A stretch of DNA of 54,368 nt from Clostridium sp. AM34-11AC (GTDB lineage: Bacteria; Bacillota; Clostridia; Lachnospirales; Lachnospiraceae): positions 1 through 54,368 of the forward strand of contig NZ_QWGL01000022.1 of NCBI RefSeq assembly GCF_003435375.1, written 5' to 3'. The notes under the pieces are model-generated. The model had not been told where the DNA came from. It searched no databases and saw nothing but the letters and a program-made list of their open reading frames with translations. Shown one piece after another: positions 22,685-31,049 of this stretch (position 1 is the first letter of the stretch; each line of letters starts with the position of its first letter). Both the position numbers and the translations under genes were made by a program.

Positions 22685-23114
22685 AGTTATCTTAATGGGT
22701 AGACTTACGAGAGACCCGGAAATCAATTACTCACAGAATGGAAATAATACCTGCATTGCGAAGTACACACTGGCAGTTGACAGAAGATTTAAGCAGGATG
22801 GCGGGCAGGAGGCTGATTTCATCTCCTGTGCGGTATTCGGAAAAGGAGCGGAGTTTGCCGAGAAATATCTCCACAAAGGAACCAAGATTGCAATTACAGG
22901 CAGACTTGAAACTGGTTCCTATACGAATAAGGACGGCGTAAAGGTTTACACAACGACAGTAATTGTCGAGGAGCAGGAGTTCGCAGAAAGCAAGGCATCC
23001 TCACAGAACAACGCAGGAGGCAATTATCAGCAGCCTGCATCCAATAATTCCTCATCGGGCGATGGCTTTATGAATGTTCCGGATGGAATTGATGAGGAGT
23101 TACCGTTTGTATAG
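22677..23114 (+). CDS. ssb: Single-stranded DNA-binding protein
   Basis: 145 residues. The N-terminal ~105 residues are a standard SSB OB-fold (NKVILMGRLTRDPEI, IAKYTLAVDR, ISCAVFGKGAEFAEKYL, KGTKIAITGRLETGSYTNKDG). A glutamine/asparagine/serine-rich linker follows, with the acidic tip DEELPFV that recruits replication and repair proteins. It coats single-stranded DNA during phage replication and recombination. The phage polymerase and primase are not in this window. Confidence 0.93.
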   Translation: MNKVILMGRLTRDPEINYSQNGNNTCIAKYTLAVDRRFKQDGGQEADFISCAVFGKGAEFAEKYLHKGTKIAITGRLETGSYTNKDGVKVYTTTVIVEEQEFAESKASSQNNAGGNYQQPASNNSSSGDGFMNVPDGIDEELPFV

Positions 23115-23135
23115 AAAACAAAGGATGAGCCGCAA

Positions 23136-23231
23136 ATGTGCAGCGACTGCATACACCGATGGTATTGCCCGGGAACATTCCGGAAAGACCATTGGTGCGG
23201 TAATCATCGGACAAGGAGGAAAAAAGAATGA
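23136..23231 (+). CDS. Tiny cysteine-rich phage peptide
   Basis: 31 residues, MCSDCIHRWYCPGTFRKDHW near the start and a basic end, with four cysteines suggesting one zinc site. AAGGATGAG lies upstream and the stop overlaps the next start. Plausible but short. Confidence 0.4.
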   Translation: MCSDCIHRWYCPGTFRKDHWCGNHRTRRKKE

Positions 23232-23662
23232 GCGAAGAGAAAATGACAGCATCACTTAGCATTGATGCAAAATATGTTGAAGAAGAGGTAAGCAGAATAG
23301 TCAAGGCGGCTATCGTTTCCGCCCTTGGAAATCGAGATGAAATCATCAGAAAAGCTATTGACAGAACGATAGACACCTATGTTGACAGAGACGGAAACCC
23401 TTGCAGAAAGGATAATTATAGAGCAAGACCGTATCTCGATTACCTTGCAGAAAAGACGGTAGAGACCGTAGTGAGAGAAGCAATGGCTGAAATGGTCGAA
23501 GAGAATAAAGAGGAGTTCAAAGCCGAAATTAAAAAGGCTATCGGAAAACGAAAATGGAAAGAGGATATGGCACAGACTTTTGTTCAGATGATAATTGATG
23601 ACGCAAAGTCTGATTGGAAGATGCCTGTAACCGTATCAATCGAAAAACCGAAAGAATATTAG
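23228..23662 (+). CDS. Phage protein, 144 aa
   Basis: ACAAGGAGGAAAAAAG precedes the ATG. Mostly helical with repeated acid/base segments (VEEEVSRIVKAAIVSAL, KTVETVVREAMAEMVEENKEEF). An internal YVDRDGNPCRKD turn divides two helical halves. No known family recognised. Confidence 0.55.
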   Translation: MSEEKMTASLSIDAKYVEEEVSRIVKAAIVSALGNRDEIIRKAIDRTIDTYVDRDGNPCRKDNYRARPYLDYLAEKTVETVVREAMAEMVEENKEEFKAEIKKAIGKRKWKEDMAQTFVQMIIDDAKSDWKMPVTVSIEKPKEY

Positions 23663-23673
23663 GAGGCAGTTTT

Positions 23674-24030
23674 ATGGCTTATTCAAACGAATATAGAGAC
23701 AGCGTATATCGTCGCTGCATCTCAGAATATGGAACTCAGCCACAGGTAGATATGTGCATCGAAGAGATGTCTGAACTGACAAAGGCTCTCTTGAAATGGA
23801 GAAGAAAATTTGCTCTTGTAAGAGGAGAAAATGTAAATCCCGTATCCGGAGATACAGATTTGACCAAAGCGAGAGAGGACATTATTGACGAACTGGCAGA
23901 TGTCAGAATCATGTGCAGACAGATGGAATTGATGTTCCAAGCAGAAGATGAGGTATCCAACCGGATTGATTTCAAGGTTGGTAGACAGGTAAAAAGGCTT
24001 GATGAGAGGAGTGGTTCAAAAAATGAGTGA
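23674..24030 (+). CDS. MazG-like nucleotide pyrophosphohydrolase
   Basis: 118 residues from ATG 23674 (AGGAGGCAG upstream). It shows the all-alpha MazG pattern: EEMSELTKALLKW (helix with EExxE metal ligands) and later EDIIDELADVRIMCRQM (ExxDE-type). These proteins hydrolyse (d)NTPs or alarmones to the monophosphate, adjusting pools or blunting the host starvation signal during infection. The two acidic motifs needed for magnesium are present. It overlaps the next gene by eight bases. Confidence 0.75.
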   Translation: MAYSNEYRDSVYRRCISEYGTQPQVDMCIEEMSELTKALLKWRRKFALVRGENVNPVSGDTDLTKAREDIIDELADVRIMCRQMELMFQAEDEVSNRIDFKVGRQVKRLDERSGSKNE

Positions 24031-24283
24031 GAATCCGGCTAATGGAATTAAGGATGTGATGTGGTCGTTTTTGATGGATAAGGGTCAGAAAGAGAATATC
24101 CCGGAACTGAAAGCATCTGTATATCGGCTCATTCAGATGACTACGCAAAAGACGGCAGGACAGAGAGACAAAGCGACACATATCCCTTGGGAGACTTTGG
24201 ATATGGAGATTATGAGAATTGTCATCGAAGCCACTGCGTTAGTATTATCCGGCAGGCTCGATGAATTGGAAAAGGAGGAATAG
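24023..24283 (+). CDS. Helical phage protein, 86 aa
   Basis: Overlaps the MazG-like gene, with GAGGAGTGG upstream of ATG 24023. Mostly helical with a WETLDMEIMRIVIEATALVL segment. It may be a partner of the MazG-like enzyme because the two are translationally linked. Function unknown. Confidence 0.5.
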   Translation: MSENPANGIKDVMWSFLMDKGQKENIPELKASVYRLIQMTTQKTAGQRDKATHIPWETLDMEIMRIVIEATALVLSGRLDELEKEE

Positions 24284-24285
24284 AA

Positions 24286-24498
24286 TTGGCAGTTATAGTA
24301 AGAAACATTATGAAAGCAAATGCAAGGGCGAGTTACTCCATGAGAACTATGAAAGGGAAAAGCCTACTCCAATGGGCGATTCTGTGGTTCAAGATGAGCA
24401 ATGATGCTTTTTATGAATTGTACGGTTTCAATTTCAACCCTCACGATTATCCGTATCTGTACGAGATTGCAAGAGATGAAGTATATGGGGGAAAATGA
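24286..24498 (+). CDS. Small phage protein, 70 aa, TTG start
   Basis: The only start in frame with a good ribosome site (AAAGGAGGA) is a TTG at 24286. The basic N-terminal half (RNIMKANARASYSMRTMK) is followed by an aromatic region (FYELYGFNFNPHDYPYLYEIA). Function unknown. Confidence 0.5.
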   Translation: MAVIVRNIMKANARASYSMRTMKGKSLLQWAILWFKMSNDAFYELYGFNFNPHDYPYLYEIARDEVYGGK

Positions 24499-24500
24499 AG

Positions 24501-24950
24501 ATGAGAGACATACTTTTTAGAGCGAAAGGCATTGATGACGATGACAAGGATAGGTGGTATGAGGGATTTTATATAGCCTTGAATGATACAACATATTGCA
24601 TTAAGGAAGATTATGAGAACCATCCGGGCAACACGAAGCATTACATGATTTTCGACCAAATGACCGATTGGGGATTGCCGAACAGGCATCTTCAAGCAAG
24701 AATAAATCCGGATACATTATGCCAATTCACAGGAATTGTTGCAAAGGATGGCAGGAGAATTTACGAGGGCGATATAGTCTACATGAGATGCGATGGTCTC
24801 AGTGGATACGGAACTGTTGAATTTGACGAAGGAAAGTTCTATATCAACGACACTAAGCGTAGGAGACATTATTTCCTTGACAATCATTCTAAGTACAGAA
24901 TAGATGGAAATATTTATGACCGCAAGGAGGAACAGAATGGGAAAGATTAA
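24501..24950 (+). CDS. YopX-family phage protein
   Basis: 149 residues. MRDILFRAKG at the start, DTLCQFTGIVAKDGRRIYEGDIV in the middle and a GYGTVEFDEGKFYI strand near the end are the hallmarks of the YopX family, found in many phages of Gram-positive hosts and named after a B. subtilis SPbeta gene. Molecular function is not known. An in-frame ATG at 24495 is possible but closer to the ribosome site. Confidence 0.85.
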   Translation: MRDILFRAKGIDDDDKDRWYEGFYIALNDTTYCIKEDYENHPGNTKHYMIFDQMTDWGLPNRHLQARINPDTLCQFTGIVAKDGRRIYEGDIVYMRCDGLSGYGTVEFDEGKFYINDTKRRRHYFLDNHSKYRIDGNIYDRKEEQNGKD

Positions 24951-25194
24951 AGGGTTTATCCTCAACAGGAAGCAGTACGACAAAATCCGCAAAATGGACC
25001 ATTGTCAGATGACGATGTGGGCGGAGTCGGTTTATAAGTCCGGATATAAAGATGGCAAGGAGGCGGCAGAAGCAGACTCCCTCACGATAGACCAAGTAAG
25101 AGAGTGCCTGCTCACTCTCAAGGGATTTGGCGAAAAGAGAGTGTCCGCCATCTGCGATGAATTACAGAGAAAAATGAGCCACACTTCCGATTGA
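24937..25194 (+). CDS. Last prophage gene, 85 aa
   Basis: Starts inside the end of the YopX gene with AAGGAGGAAC upstream. Basic N-terminus, then helices, with VRECLLTLKGFGEKRVSAI resembling a helix-hairpin-helix DNA-binding motif (LKGFGEKR). It is the rightmost gene with prophage composition. A small DNA-binding role is plausible. Confidence 0.55.
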   Translation: MGKIKGFILNRKQYDKIRKMDHCQMTMWAESVYKSGYKDGKEAAEADSLTIDQVRECLLTLKGFGEKRVSAICDELQRKMSHTSD

Positions 25195-25325
25195 CTACGG
25201 AGATATGGCTGTGTTATCATTGATAACTGATGGAATGTAAATTACAAAACAGGAAAAGTGAGGCGAACTCGAAACATGAGGGATCCTATTTTGAGACCAA
25301 AATAAAGATGGGAGTGGATAGAAAA
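25195..25325 (+). other. Prophage-chromosome junction region
   Basis: No gene is seen here. Gene style and base composition change from prophage to chromosome across this stretch. A palindrome GTTATC-ATT-GATAAC lies at 25213-25227 and is a candidate core of the attachment site, but without the left end of the prophage the exact crossover cannot be read. A weak GGAGTGG lies before the spoVAD start. Confidence 0.5.
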
Positions 25326-26384
25326 ATGGATGAGAAAACAGGAACGTTAAGAAAGCAGCGCGGGCGTACCAGTGTGGTGTTTGAAAATCCGCCGCTGATC
25401 ATGGCGGCTGCGTCGACGGTGGGAAAGAAGGAAGGAGACGGGCCTCTTGGCGTTTTTTTTGACCGGGTGGAGCTGGATCCCATGCTGGGAAAGAAAAACT
25501 GGGAGGAGGCGGAGAGTGAGCTTCAGAGCAGGACTGCAGGTCTTGTGATCGAGAAGAGCGGGCTTTCGAAGGAAGAAATCAGGTATTCGTTTGCGGGGGA
25601 TCTTCTGGCACAGCTCATCGCCACTTCTTTTGGAAATATAAATCTGGAGATCCCAATGTTCGGGCTTTACGGAGCATGCTCCACCATGGGGGAAGGTCTG
25701 GGGCTGGGCGCCATGTGCGTGGAGGGTGGATTTGCGGATCATGTTCTTGTAGGCGCTTCCAGCCATTTCGCTTCGGCGGAGAAGCAGTTCCGTTTTCCGT
25801 TGGAATATGGGAATCAGAGGCCGTATTCGGCTACATGGACGGTGACTGGGTGCGGAGCGGTGATCGTGTCCTCCGGGGATTGCCGGGGGAAGGAAGCGCC
25901 GCTTGCGAAGATCACGGCGGTGACGACGGGAAAAATTGTGGATATGGATTTTCATGACTCCATGAATATGGGGGCTGCGATGGCGATGGCGGCGCTTGAT
26001 ACGATCCTGCAAAATTTCAGGGATCTCGGGGTGGACGAGACACATTATGATAAGATCATCACCGGGGATCTGGGGACAGTGGGACGGAGACTTCTGCTGG
26101 ATTATCTTATGAAGGCAGGATACCGGATCGAGAGCAGATATATGGACTGCGGGATCGAAATGTTTTCGCCGGAGGAGCAGGATACCCATGCCGGGGGAAG
26201 CGGATGTGGGTGTTCAGCGGCGGTGCTTTGCGGGTTTGTTTTGCCGAAGATCAGGAATGGGGAGTGGAAAAGGGTGCTGTTTCTGCCGACGGGGGCTCTG
26301 CTTTCTACGGTGAGCTTTAATGAGGGGAAGAGTGTGCCGGGGATCGCGCATGGGGTGGTGCTGGAGACGCCGGATTTTCTGTAA
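25326..26384 (+). CDS. spoVAD: Stage V sporulation protein AD
   Basis: 352 residues, the usual length, thiolase-like fold without catalysis. The N-terminal VVFENPPLIMAAASTVGKKEGDGPLG segment and LYGACSTMGEGLGLGAM are characteristic. SpoVAD is the cytoplasmic-face subunit of the SpoVA channel that moves dipicolinic acid into the forespore and out during germination. The start at 25326 follows GGGAGTGG and gives the usual short N-terminus; the frame is open back to 25230, but that part is prophage-side sequence. The partner spoVAC, normally just upstream, is missing here because the prophage lies there. Confidence 0.95.
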   Translation: MDEKTGTLRKQRGRTSVVFENPPLIMAAASTVGKKEGDGPLGVFFDRVELDPMLGKKNWEEAESELQSRTAGLVIEKSGLSKEEIRYSFAGDLLAQLIATSFGNINLEIPMFGLYGACSTMGEGLGLGAMCVEGGFADHVLVGASSHFASAEKQFRFPLEYGNQRPYSATWTVTGCGAVIVSSGDCRGKEAPLAKITAVTTGKIVDMDFHDSMNMGAAMAMAALDTILQNFRDLGVDETHYDKIITGDLGTVGRRLLLDYLMKAGYRIESRYMDCGIEMFSPEEQDTHAGGSGCGCSAAVLCGFVLPKIRNGEWKRVLFLPTGALLSTVSFNEGKSVPGIAHGVVLETPDFL

Positions 26385-26509
26385 GAACTTAGCCGGGGAT
26401 TTTCGAAGGAGGAACAATCTGTTGGAAAAATGTTAAGGGAAGACGGACGTGGATCATACAGAGTGTGAAAATATAAATCTTAGGAATGAGAAGTGGAGTG
26501 AGTGTGGCT

Positions 26510-26866
26510 ATGGAATATATCAGAGCTTTTCTTGTGGGTGGTCTGATCTGCATGCTGGTGCAGATCCTGATGGATAAGACAAAGATGATGCCGGGGAGGA
26601 TCATGGTGCTGTTAGTGGTCAGCGGGAGTGTCCTTGGATTTTTGGGAGTGTATGAGCCGTTTGCCGAGTGGGCCGGGGCAGGAGCGACTGTGCCGCTGCT
26701 TGGATTTGGAAATACACTTTGGAAAGGGGTTGTGAAGGCGATGTCGGAGGATGGAGTGCTTGGAATCTTTAAAGGGGGATTTACAGCCAGTGCTGTGGGG
26801 ATCAGTGGGGCGTTGGTGTTTGGATATCTGGGTGCGATTATCTTCAGGCCGGGGATGAAGGAGTGA
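26510..26866 (+). CDS. spoVAE: Stage V sporulation protein AE (SpoVAEb type)
   Basis: 118 residues from ATG 26510 (GGAGTGAG eight bases upstream), giving the usual MEYIRAFLVGGLICMLVQ start; an ATG at 26486 would add eight residues. Three to four hydrophobic helices. It is a membrane subunit of the SpoVA dipicolinate channel. Its last codons (MKE and stop) coincide with the start of a repeated element, see 26853-26981. The 126-base gap after spoVAD holds no gene. Confidence 0.92.
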   Translation: MEYIRAFLVGGLICMLVQILMDKTKMMPGRIMVLLVVSGSVLGFLGVYEPFAEWAGAGATVPLLGFGNTLWKGVVKAMSEDGVLGIFKGGFTASAVGISGALVFGYLGAIIFRPGMKE

Positions 26867-26981
26867 CAGGAGTACGCGGGGGTGAGGCTTCGGGCGCGCG
26901 ACCGTGCCCGAAGCCTCACCCCCGCTGTGCACTGGCATGCCTGGGTTGGCTGTTTTTGTCCCGGAGGGACAAAAAGGCGCG
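26853..26981 (+). repeat. Two-hairpin repeat, copy A
   Basis: Copy of an element also found at 28528-28653. The first hairpin has two perfect 20-base arms (26876-26895 and 26906-26925), and the second is a GTTTTTGTCCC / GGGACAAAAA-type stem. The matching sequence begins within the last codons of spoVAE, including its stop. The rest of the 500-base gap to 27368 holds no gene, only the pucR promoter and ATAACGTAA repeats. Confidence 0.75.
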
Positions 26982-27221
26982 GGAGTTTGTGGAAGAGTAA
27001 AAAATATTTGGAATTTTTTAAACGGCATTGTTATGGTGAGAATTTATATGTAAAAACATTATTTGAAAAATAGGGATGATTAAATTTGAAGGGTGTAAAA
27101 AAACATGCTGATTCGGTGCAGATTGATACGATTATTTGTAAGGTGATGGAACAGGAAGACGAGAGGCAACGAGATAGACAGTATGACGGGGCTTGTGGAG
27201 TGGCATTAAGGCAAGGATAGA

Positions 27222-27250
27222 TTGAGAATAATCGTAGAATGTGGTAAAAT
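27222..27250 (+). promoter_or_regulatory. pucR promoter and nearby repeats
   Basis: TTGAGA, 17-base spacer, TAAAAT. Downstream, ATAACGTAA occurs at 27271 and 27301, exactly 30 bases apart. The first copy is part of the palindrome ATAAC-GTAA-GTTAT, a candidate autoregulatory site. Confidence 0.6.
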
Positions 27251-27368
27251 AGTTATGTGTATTAGGGTCTATAACGTAAGTTATGATTTCCGCTTAGGAG
27301 ATAACGTAATTAACAATTGTTCCTTGAATGGAAAAGTGTAATGATTTGTAAAGGAGATAGGGACTTTT

Positions 27369-28541
27369 GTGGCAAAGGTAAGTGATGTCCTGAAGCTCTC
27401 GGTTATGCGGGGTGTCCGCGTGGTGGCGGGGGAAGAGGGACTTTTTAGGAAAGTGGAGCATGTGACGGTGATGGAGGTCCCGGAGATCAAGAGGTGGCTC
27501 AAGGGAAATGATTTTCTGATCACGAGTTTTTATTCGGTGCGGAAGAGTGAGGAGGATCAGTGTGCCTTGATCCGGGATCTGGCGGATACGTGCTGCTGTA
27601 TTGCGGTGAAGACGGGGCAGTATGTGAAGACTGTCGCGGAGAGTGTGAAGAGAGCGGCGGATGAGGTGGGACTGCCGGTTTTGGAGATTCCGGGGGAGCT
27701 GGCTTATATTGATATTATTGTGAATGTGATGAATCTGATCTTTGAGGAGGAGGGAAACTCGGAGATTCTGGAGAAGTATGTGAAGGATATTCTTTACGAG
27801 AATTACAGTGATGAGATCCTGATGGAGGAACGGGGACGGCTTTTTGGGATGGACGTGGAGCATGACTGGTTTTCGGCGGTGGTGATCAATTTCAGAAAGC
27901 GGTATGTGCCGGATGAGCAGGATTGGAAGGGGATCAGGTTTCTGGGGCGGACTTTGTTGGAGAGGATGAGAGAGACTGCTGGGATCAGGGAGCGTGTGAT
28001 GGTTCCGTTGGAGAAGGGGTATCTGATTCTGACTGAGGGAGAGGATGAGTGCAGACTTCGGGAGACGCTTGTGGATTTTTTTGAAGAGGAGAGAATATGT
28101 TCTCTGTGGAATGCGGGAACGGATAAGTTTGTCTGTTCTGTCGGTCCGGTCCGGACTGGACTAGCCGGGATTCGCGATACATACAGTGATGCGTTTAAGG
28201 CAATTAGGGTCATGAGAAAGCTTCAGCCTGAGAATTGTGTCTGCGTATATGAAAAGGTTGAGATGTACTGTGTGTTGCAGGATCTTTTTTCAGCGGGGGA
28301 AAGGGATGTATTTGAGAGGATTTTGGCGCCGGTGGAGAGTCGGGAGTTTTTAGAGACTCTGTGGACGTATTTTATGTGTTCGGGGAGTCTGGATGAGACG
28401 GCTGGGGTGCTGCATACGCATAGGAATACGGTGAAGTATCGGCTGGGGAGGATTCAGGCGGTTACGGGGTTGGATATTAAAAGGCCGGAGGATGGTTTTA
28501 AGTTGTATATGGGAGTTTTGGCTTGGCGGATGAAGGAGTGA
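27369..28541 (+). CDS. PucR-family transcriptional regulator
   Basis: 390 residues, GTG start with AAGGAG twelve bases upstream. Residues ~1-120 are the PucR N-terminal ligand-sensing domain (DVLKLSVMRGVRVVAGEEG, NDFLITSFYSV). The middle is a GGDEF-like degenerate domain. The C-terminal ~60 residues are the PucR helix-turn-helix (GSLDETAGVLHTHRNTVKYRLGRI). Members sense purine-breakdown compounds and usually control neighbouring catabolic genes; here the next gene is an allantoate-type amidase, which fits. It ends in the MKE codons of repeat copy B. Confidence 0.88.
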   Translation: MAKVSDVLKLSVMRGVRVVAGEEGLFRKVEHVTVMEVPEIKRWLKGNDFLITSFYSVRKSEEDQCALIRDLADTCCCIAVKTGQYVKTVAESVKRAADEVGLPVLEIPGELAYIDIIVNVMNLIFEEEGNSEILEKYVKDILYENYSDEILMEERGRLFGMDVEHDWFSAVVINFRKRYVPDEQDWKGIRFLGRTLLERMRETAGIRERVMVPLEKGYLILTEGEDECRLRETLVDFFEEERICSLWNAGTDKFVCSVGPVRTGLAGIRDTYSDAFKAIRVMRKLQPENCVCVYEKVEMYCVLQDLFSAGERDVFERILAPVESREFLETLWTYFMCSGSLDETAGVLHTHRNTVKYRLGRIQAVTGLDIKRPEDGFKLYMGVLAWRMKE

Positions 28542-28653
28542 CGAGGGGTACGCGGGGGTGAGGCTTCAGGCGCATCCGTGCCCGAAGCCTCACCCCCGCT
28601 GTGTACTGGCATGCCAGGGAGAATGTTTTTGTCCGTACGTACAAAAAGGCGCG
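28528..28653 (+). repeat. Two-hairpin repeat, copy B
   Basis: Matches copy A at 26853-26981, with a one-base change in the first stem arm and a less regular second stem. It begins within the last codons of pucR. The arms are at 28552-28571 and 28580-28599. The remaining gap to 28809 shows nothing else of note. Confidence 0.75.
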
Positions 28654-28809
28654 TTTCAGTTTGGCTGGGAGAACATATAATTCTGAGTTCTTATGGATTA
28701 TAATGGTATTGTCAGAATTATTTCTTGTTGCGAAATAGAGATAAAGTAAATATGCAATGAAGATGAGATAGATCGGAAAATACTTAGGGGAATTCAGGAG
28801 GTACTGGTT

Positions 28810-30027
28810 ATGGAGCGTCGGATCGAGGATGTTCAGTATTGTGAAAGGTTATTTCAGAGTTTTTATGATATCGGAAGTACGTCGCAGGGCGGCGTGACGC
28901 GGCTGGGGTATTCGGAAACGGAGGACGCGATGCATGAGGTCTTTAAGGGGCTTGGAAGGGAGCTCGGGGCTTCTGTGATTACAGACGAGGTTGGGAATAC
29001 TTATGTGACGAATACAGACGAGGACGGGTATACGCTGATCGGGTCGCATCTGGATTCTGTGATCGAGGGTGGACGGTATGATGGTGTGGCTGGCGTGATG
29101 GCCGGGCTTATGGTGATGCGCTGGGCGAAGGAGGATGGAATCAGGATCCCGCTTCGGGTCGGGGCGTTCCGGTGTGAGGAGTCCAGTAATTTTGGGTGCT
29201 GTACGATCGGTAGTGGACTGATCACGCATGAGGTCTATAAGCAGGATATCGGACATCTGATGTCGAAGGACGGGGAGTCTTTGGAGAGTATTTTTGAGCA
29301 CCGGGGGTTGACGCTTCATCCGAAGAAGATATCGGGACTTCGGAGATATCTGGAGTTACATATTGAGCAGGGAAAGGTGCTTGAGGAATGTAAGACGCAG
29401 GTCGGTATTGTCGGGACGATCGCGGGGCCGGTGAGGTACCGGGTGTATCTTCGTGGTATGGCGGAGCATTCTGGCGCTACGCCGATGGATATGAGGAGTG
29501 ACGCGCTCTGTGCGGCTGCGGAGATCATTCTGGAGATGGAGAAGATCGGAAAGTGGGAATCTGCGTACGAGTCGGTGGCGACGGTGGGCGTGGTTCAGAA
29601 CCATCCGAATGTTCTGAATGTCATCCCGGGACGGGTGGAGCTCGGTGTGGACATGCGTGGCATTGATCAGGACAGTCTGGACCGTATGGAGCGGGCGTTT
29701 AAGGCCGCGGTGCGGGAGAGCTGCAAGAGGCGCGGCGTTGAGTATGTGGCGGAGAAAATCAACAGCATTCCTCCGATCAGTATGAGTGAGTCAGTGGAAG
29801 ACGGTCTGGAGCAGGCGGCGAAGCGGCTTGGAATCTCCAGCCGGAGAATGCCGAGCGGTGCGGGGCATGATGCCATGTCTTTTGCGGAGATTTGTGATTC
29901 CGGTATGGTATTTATTCCGTGCCGGGGCGGTGTGTCACACAATCCGTCGGAGCATGCGGAGATTACGAGTATCTGTGATGGGGCGCGGGTGATGTATGAG
30001 TATTTAAAGGGAGAGACGGCGAAATAA
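28810..30027 (+). CDS. Zn-dependent hydantoinase/carbamoylase-family amidase (AllC-like)
   Basis: 405 residues, AGGAGG before the ATG. M20-type metallopeptidase fold: GSHLDSVIEGGRYDGVAG provides the first His and bridging Asp, then a Glu pair in CEESSNFG, then HSGATPMDMRSDA in the dimerisation lid, and a final His in SHNPSEHAEI. Members cleave N-carbamoyl groups (allantoate, ureidoglycolate, N-carbamoyl amino acids), releasing ammonia and carbon dioxide. The adjacent PucR-type regulator favours purine degradation as the setting, although the substrate cannot be read from sequence. Confidence 0.88.
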   Translation: MERRIEDVQYCERLFQSFYDIGSTSQGGVTRLGYSETEDAMHEVFKGLGRELGASVITDEVGNTYVTNTDEDGYTLIGSHLDSVIEGGRYDGVAGVMAGLMVMRWAKEDGIRIPLRVGAFRCEESSNFGCCTIGSGLITHEVYKQDIGHLMSKDGESLESIFEHRGLTLHPKKISGLRRYLELHIEQGKVLEECKTQVGIVGTIAGPVRYRVYLRGMAEHSGATPMDMRSDALCAAAEIILEMEKIGKWESAYESVATVGVVQNHPNVLNVIPGRVELGVDMRGIDQDSLDRMERAFKAAVRESCKRRGVEYVAEKINSIPPISMSESVEDGLEQAAKRLGISSRRMPSGAGHDAMSFAEICDSGMVFIPCRGGVSHNPSEHAEITSICDGARVMYEYLKGETAK

Positions 30028-30065
30028 TCGGCGGGAATATTTTTTGAAAAGACTATAAATTTAAT

Positions 30066-30109
30066 GATATGCTGTCTGGCTGGGAGATTCAGCGGGCAGC
30101 ATATTTTTA
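30066..30109 (+). terminator. Terminator after the amidase gene
   Basis: ATATGCTG ... CAGCATAT stem followed by five T residues. Ends the pucR-amidase unit. Confidence 0.75.
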
Positions 30110-30202
30110 TGGGCGGGTAAAGCGGTTATAGATTTTTCTGGATGATAATGTTATAATATTTTCATTATGACAATAAAGCACGGGAATGAGGAGAAAACAG
30201 CT

Positions 30203-30808
30203 ATGTATATCACATGCCTTGACTTAGAGGGAGTTTTAGTGCCGGAGATCTGGATCGCGTTTGCGGAGGCCAGCGGGATCCCGGAGCTTAAGAGGACGAC
30301 GAGGGACGAGCCGGATTATGATAAGCTGATGCGCTGGAGAATCGGGATCCTGAAGGAACATGGACTGGGGCTGAAGGAGATTCAGGAGACCATCGAGAAG
30401 ATCGATCCGCTTCCGGGCGCGAAGGAGTTCCTGGATAAGCTTCGTGAGCTTGGTCAGGTCATCATTATCAGTGATACGTTTACGCAGTTTGCGAAGCCCC
30501 TGATGAAGAAGCTTGGCTGGCCGACGATCTTCTGCAATTCCCTGGAGGTCGCTCCGGACGGGGAGATCACGGGATTTAAGATGCGGATCGAGAAGTCCAA
30601 GTATACGACGGTGAAGGCACTTCAGTCCATCGGCTTTGAGACGATCGCCAGCGGGGACAGCTACAATGATCTCGGAATGATCGAGGCGAGCAAGGCGGGA
30701 TTCCTGTTCCGCAGCACGGAGCAGATCAAGAAGGACCATCCAGGGATCACAGCGTTCGAGACGTATGATGAGCTCTTTGAGGCGATCAAAAAGGCGATGG
30801 AAGAATAG
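30203..30808 (+). CDS. thrH: ThrH-like phosphoserine phosphatase/homoserine kinase
   Basis: 201 residues from ATG 30203 (GAGGAG upstream). HAD hydrolase: CLDLEGVLVPE carries the catalytic Asp (here DLEG rather than DxDGT, a ThrH trait), IISDTFTQF is motif II, and SGDSYNDLGMIE is motif IV with metal ligands. ThrH dephosphorylates phosphoserine and can transfer the phosphate to homoserine, linking serine and threonine synthesis. A TATAAT lies at 30152-30157. The 240-base gap after it holds only a GGAATCTT stem (30812-30832) and nothing else recognised. Confidence 0.85.
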   Translation: MYITCLDLEGVLVPEIWIAFAEASGIPELKRTTRDEPDYDKLMRWRIGILKEHGLGLKEIQETIEKIDPLPGAKEFLDKLRELGQVIIISDTFTQFAKPLMKKLGWPTIFCNSLEVAPDGEITGFKMRIEKSKYTTVKALQSIGFETIASGDSYNDLGMIEASKAGFLFRSTEQIKKDHPGITAFETYDELFEAIKKAMEE

Positions 30809-31049
30809 CAGGAATCTTATGGAAAAGATTCCGCACAAAAAAGACATTTAAGAACACAGCCGGACTGCAGTTTGTTATGGATGCGGAGATGGAACGTCAG
30901 CTCTGTTTCAAGGGGCAGCGGCTGTGCTTTTCTATTTGAATGAATGTACGGTCTGCTGAGAGATGCTGGATCTGTTTGAACGGTGTATTAGTCTAACAGG
31001 GTAGAAAGTACAGGAGTTCTGGTTAAAAGAAAGGACTGCTGAATCAAAA

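Noticed and set aside
25195..25325. tRNA gene as the prophage attachment site
   Set aside because: No cloverleaf or CCA-end structure could be recognised at the junction.
25347..26189. Long - strand open frame opposite spoVAD
   Set aside because: It is an antisense reading of a well-recognised gene, with arginine/histidine-rich composition typical of shadow frames.
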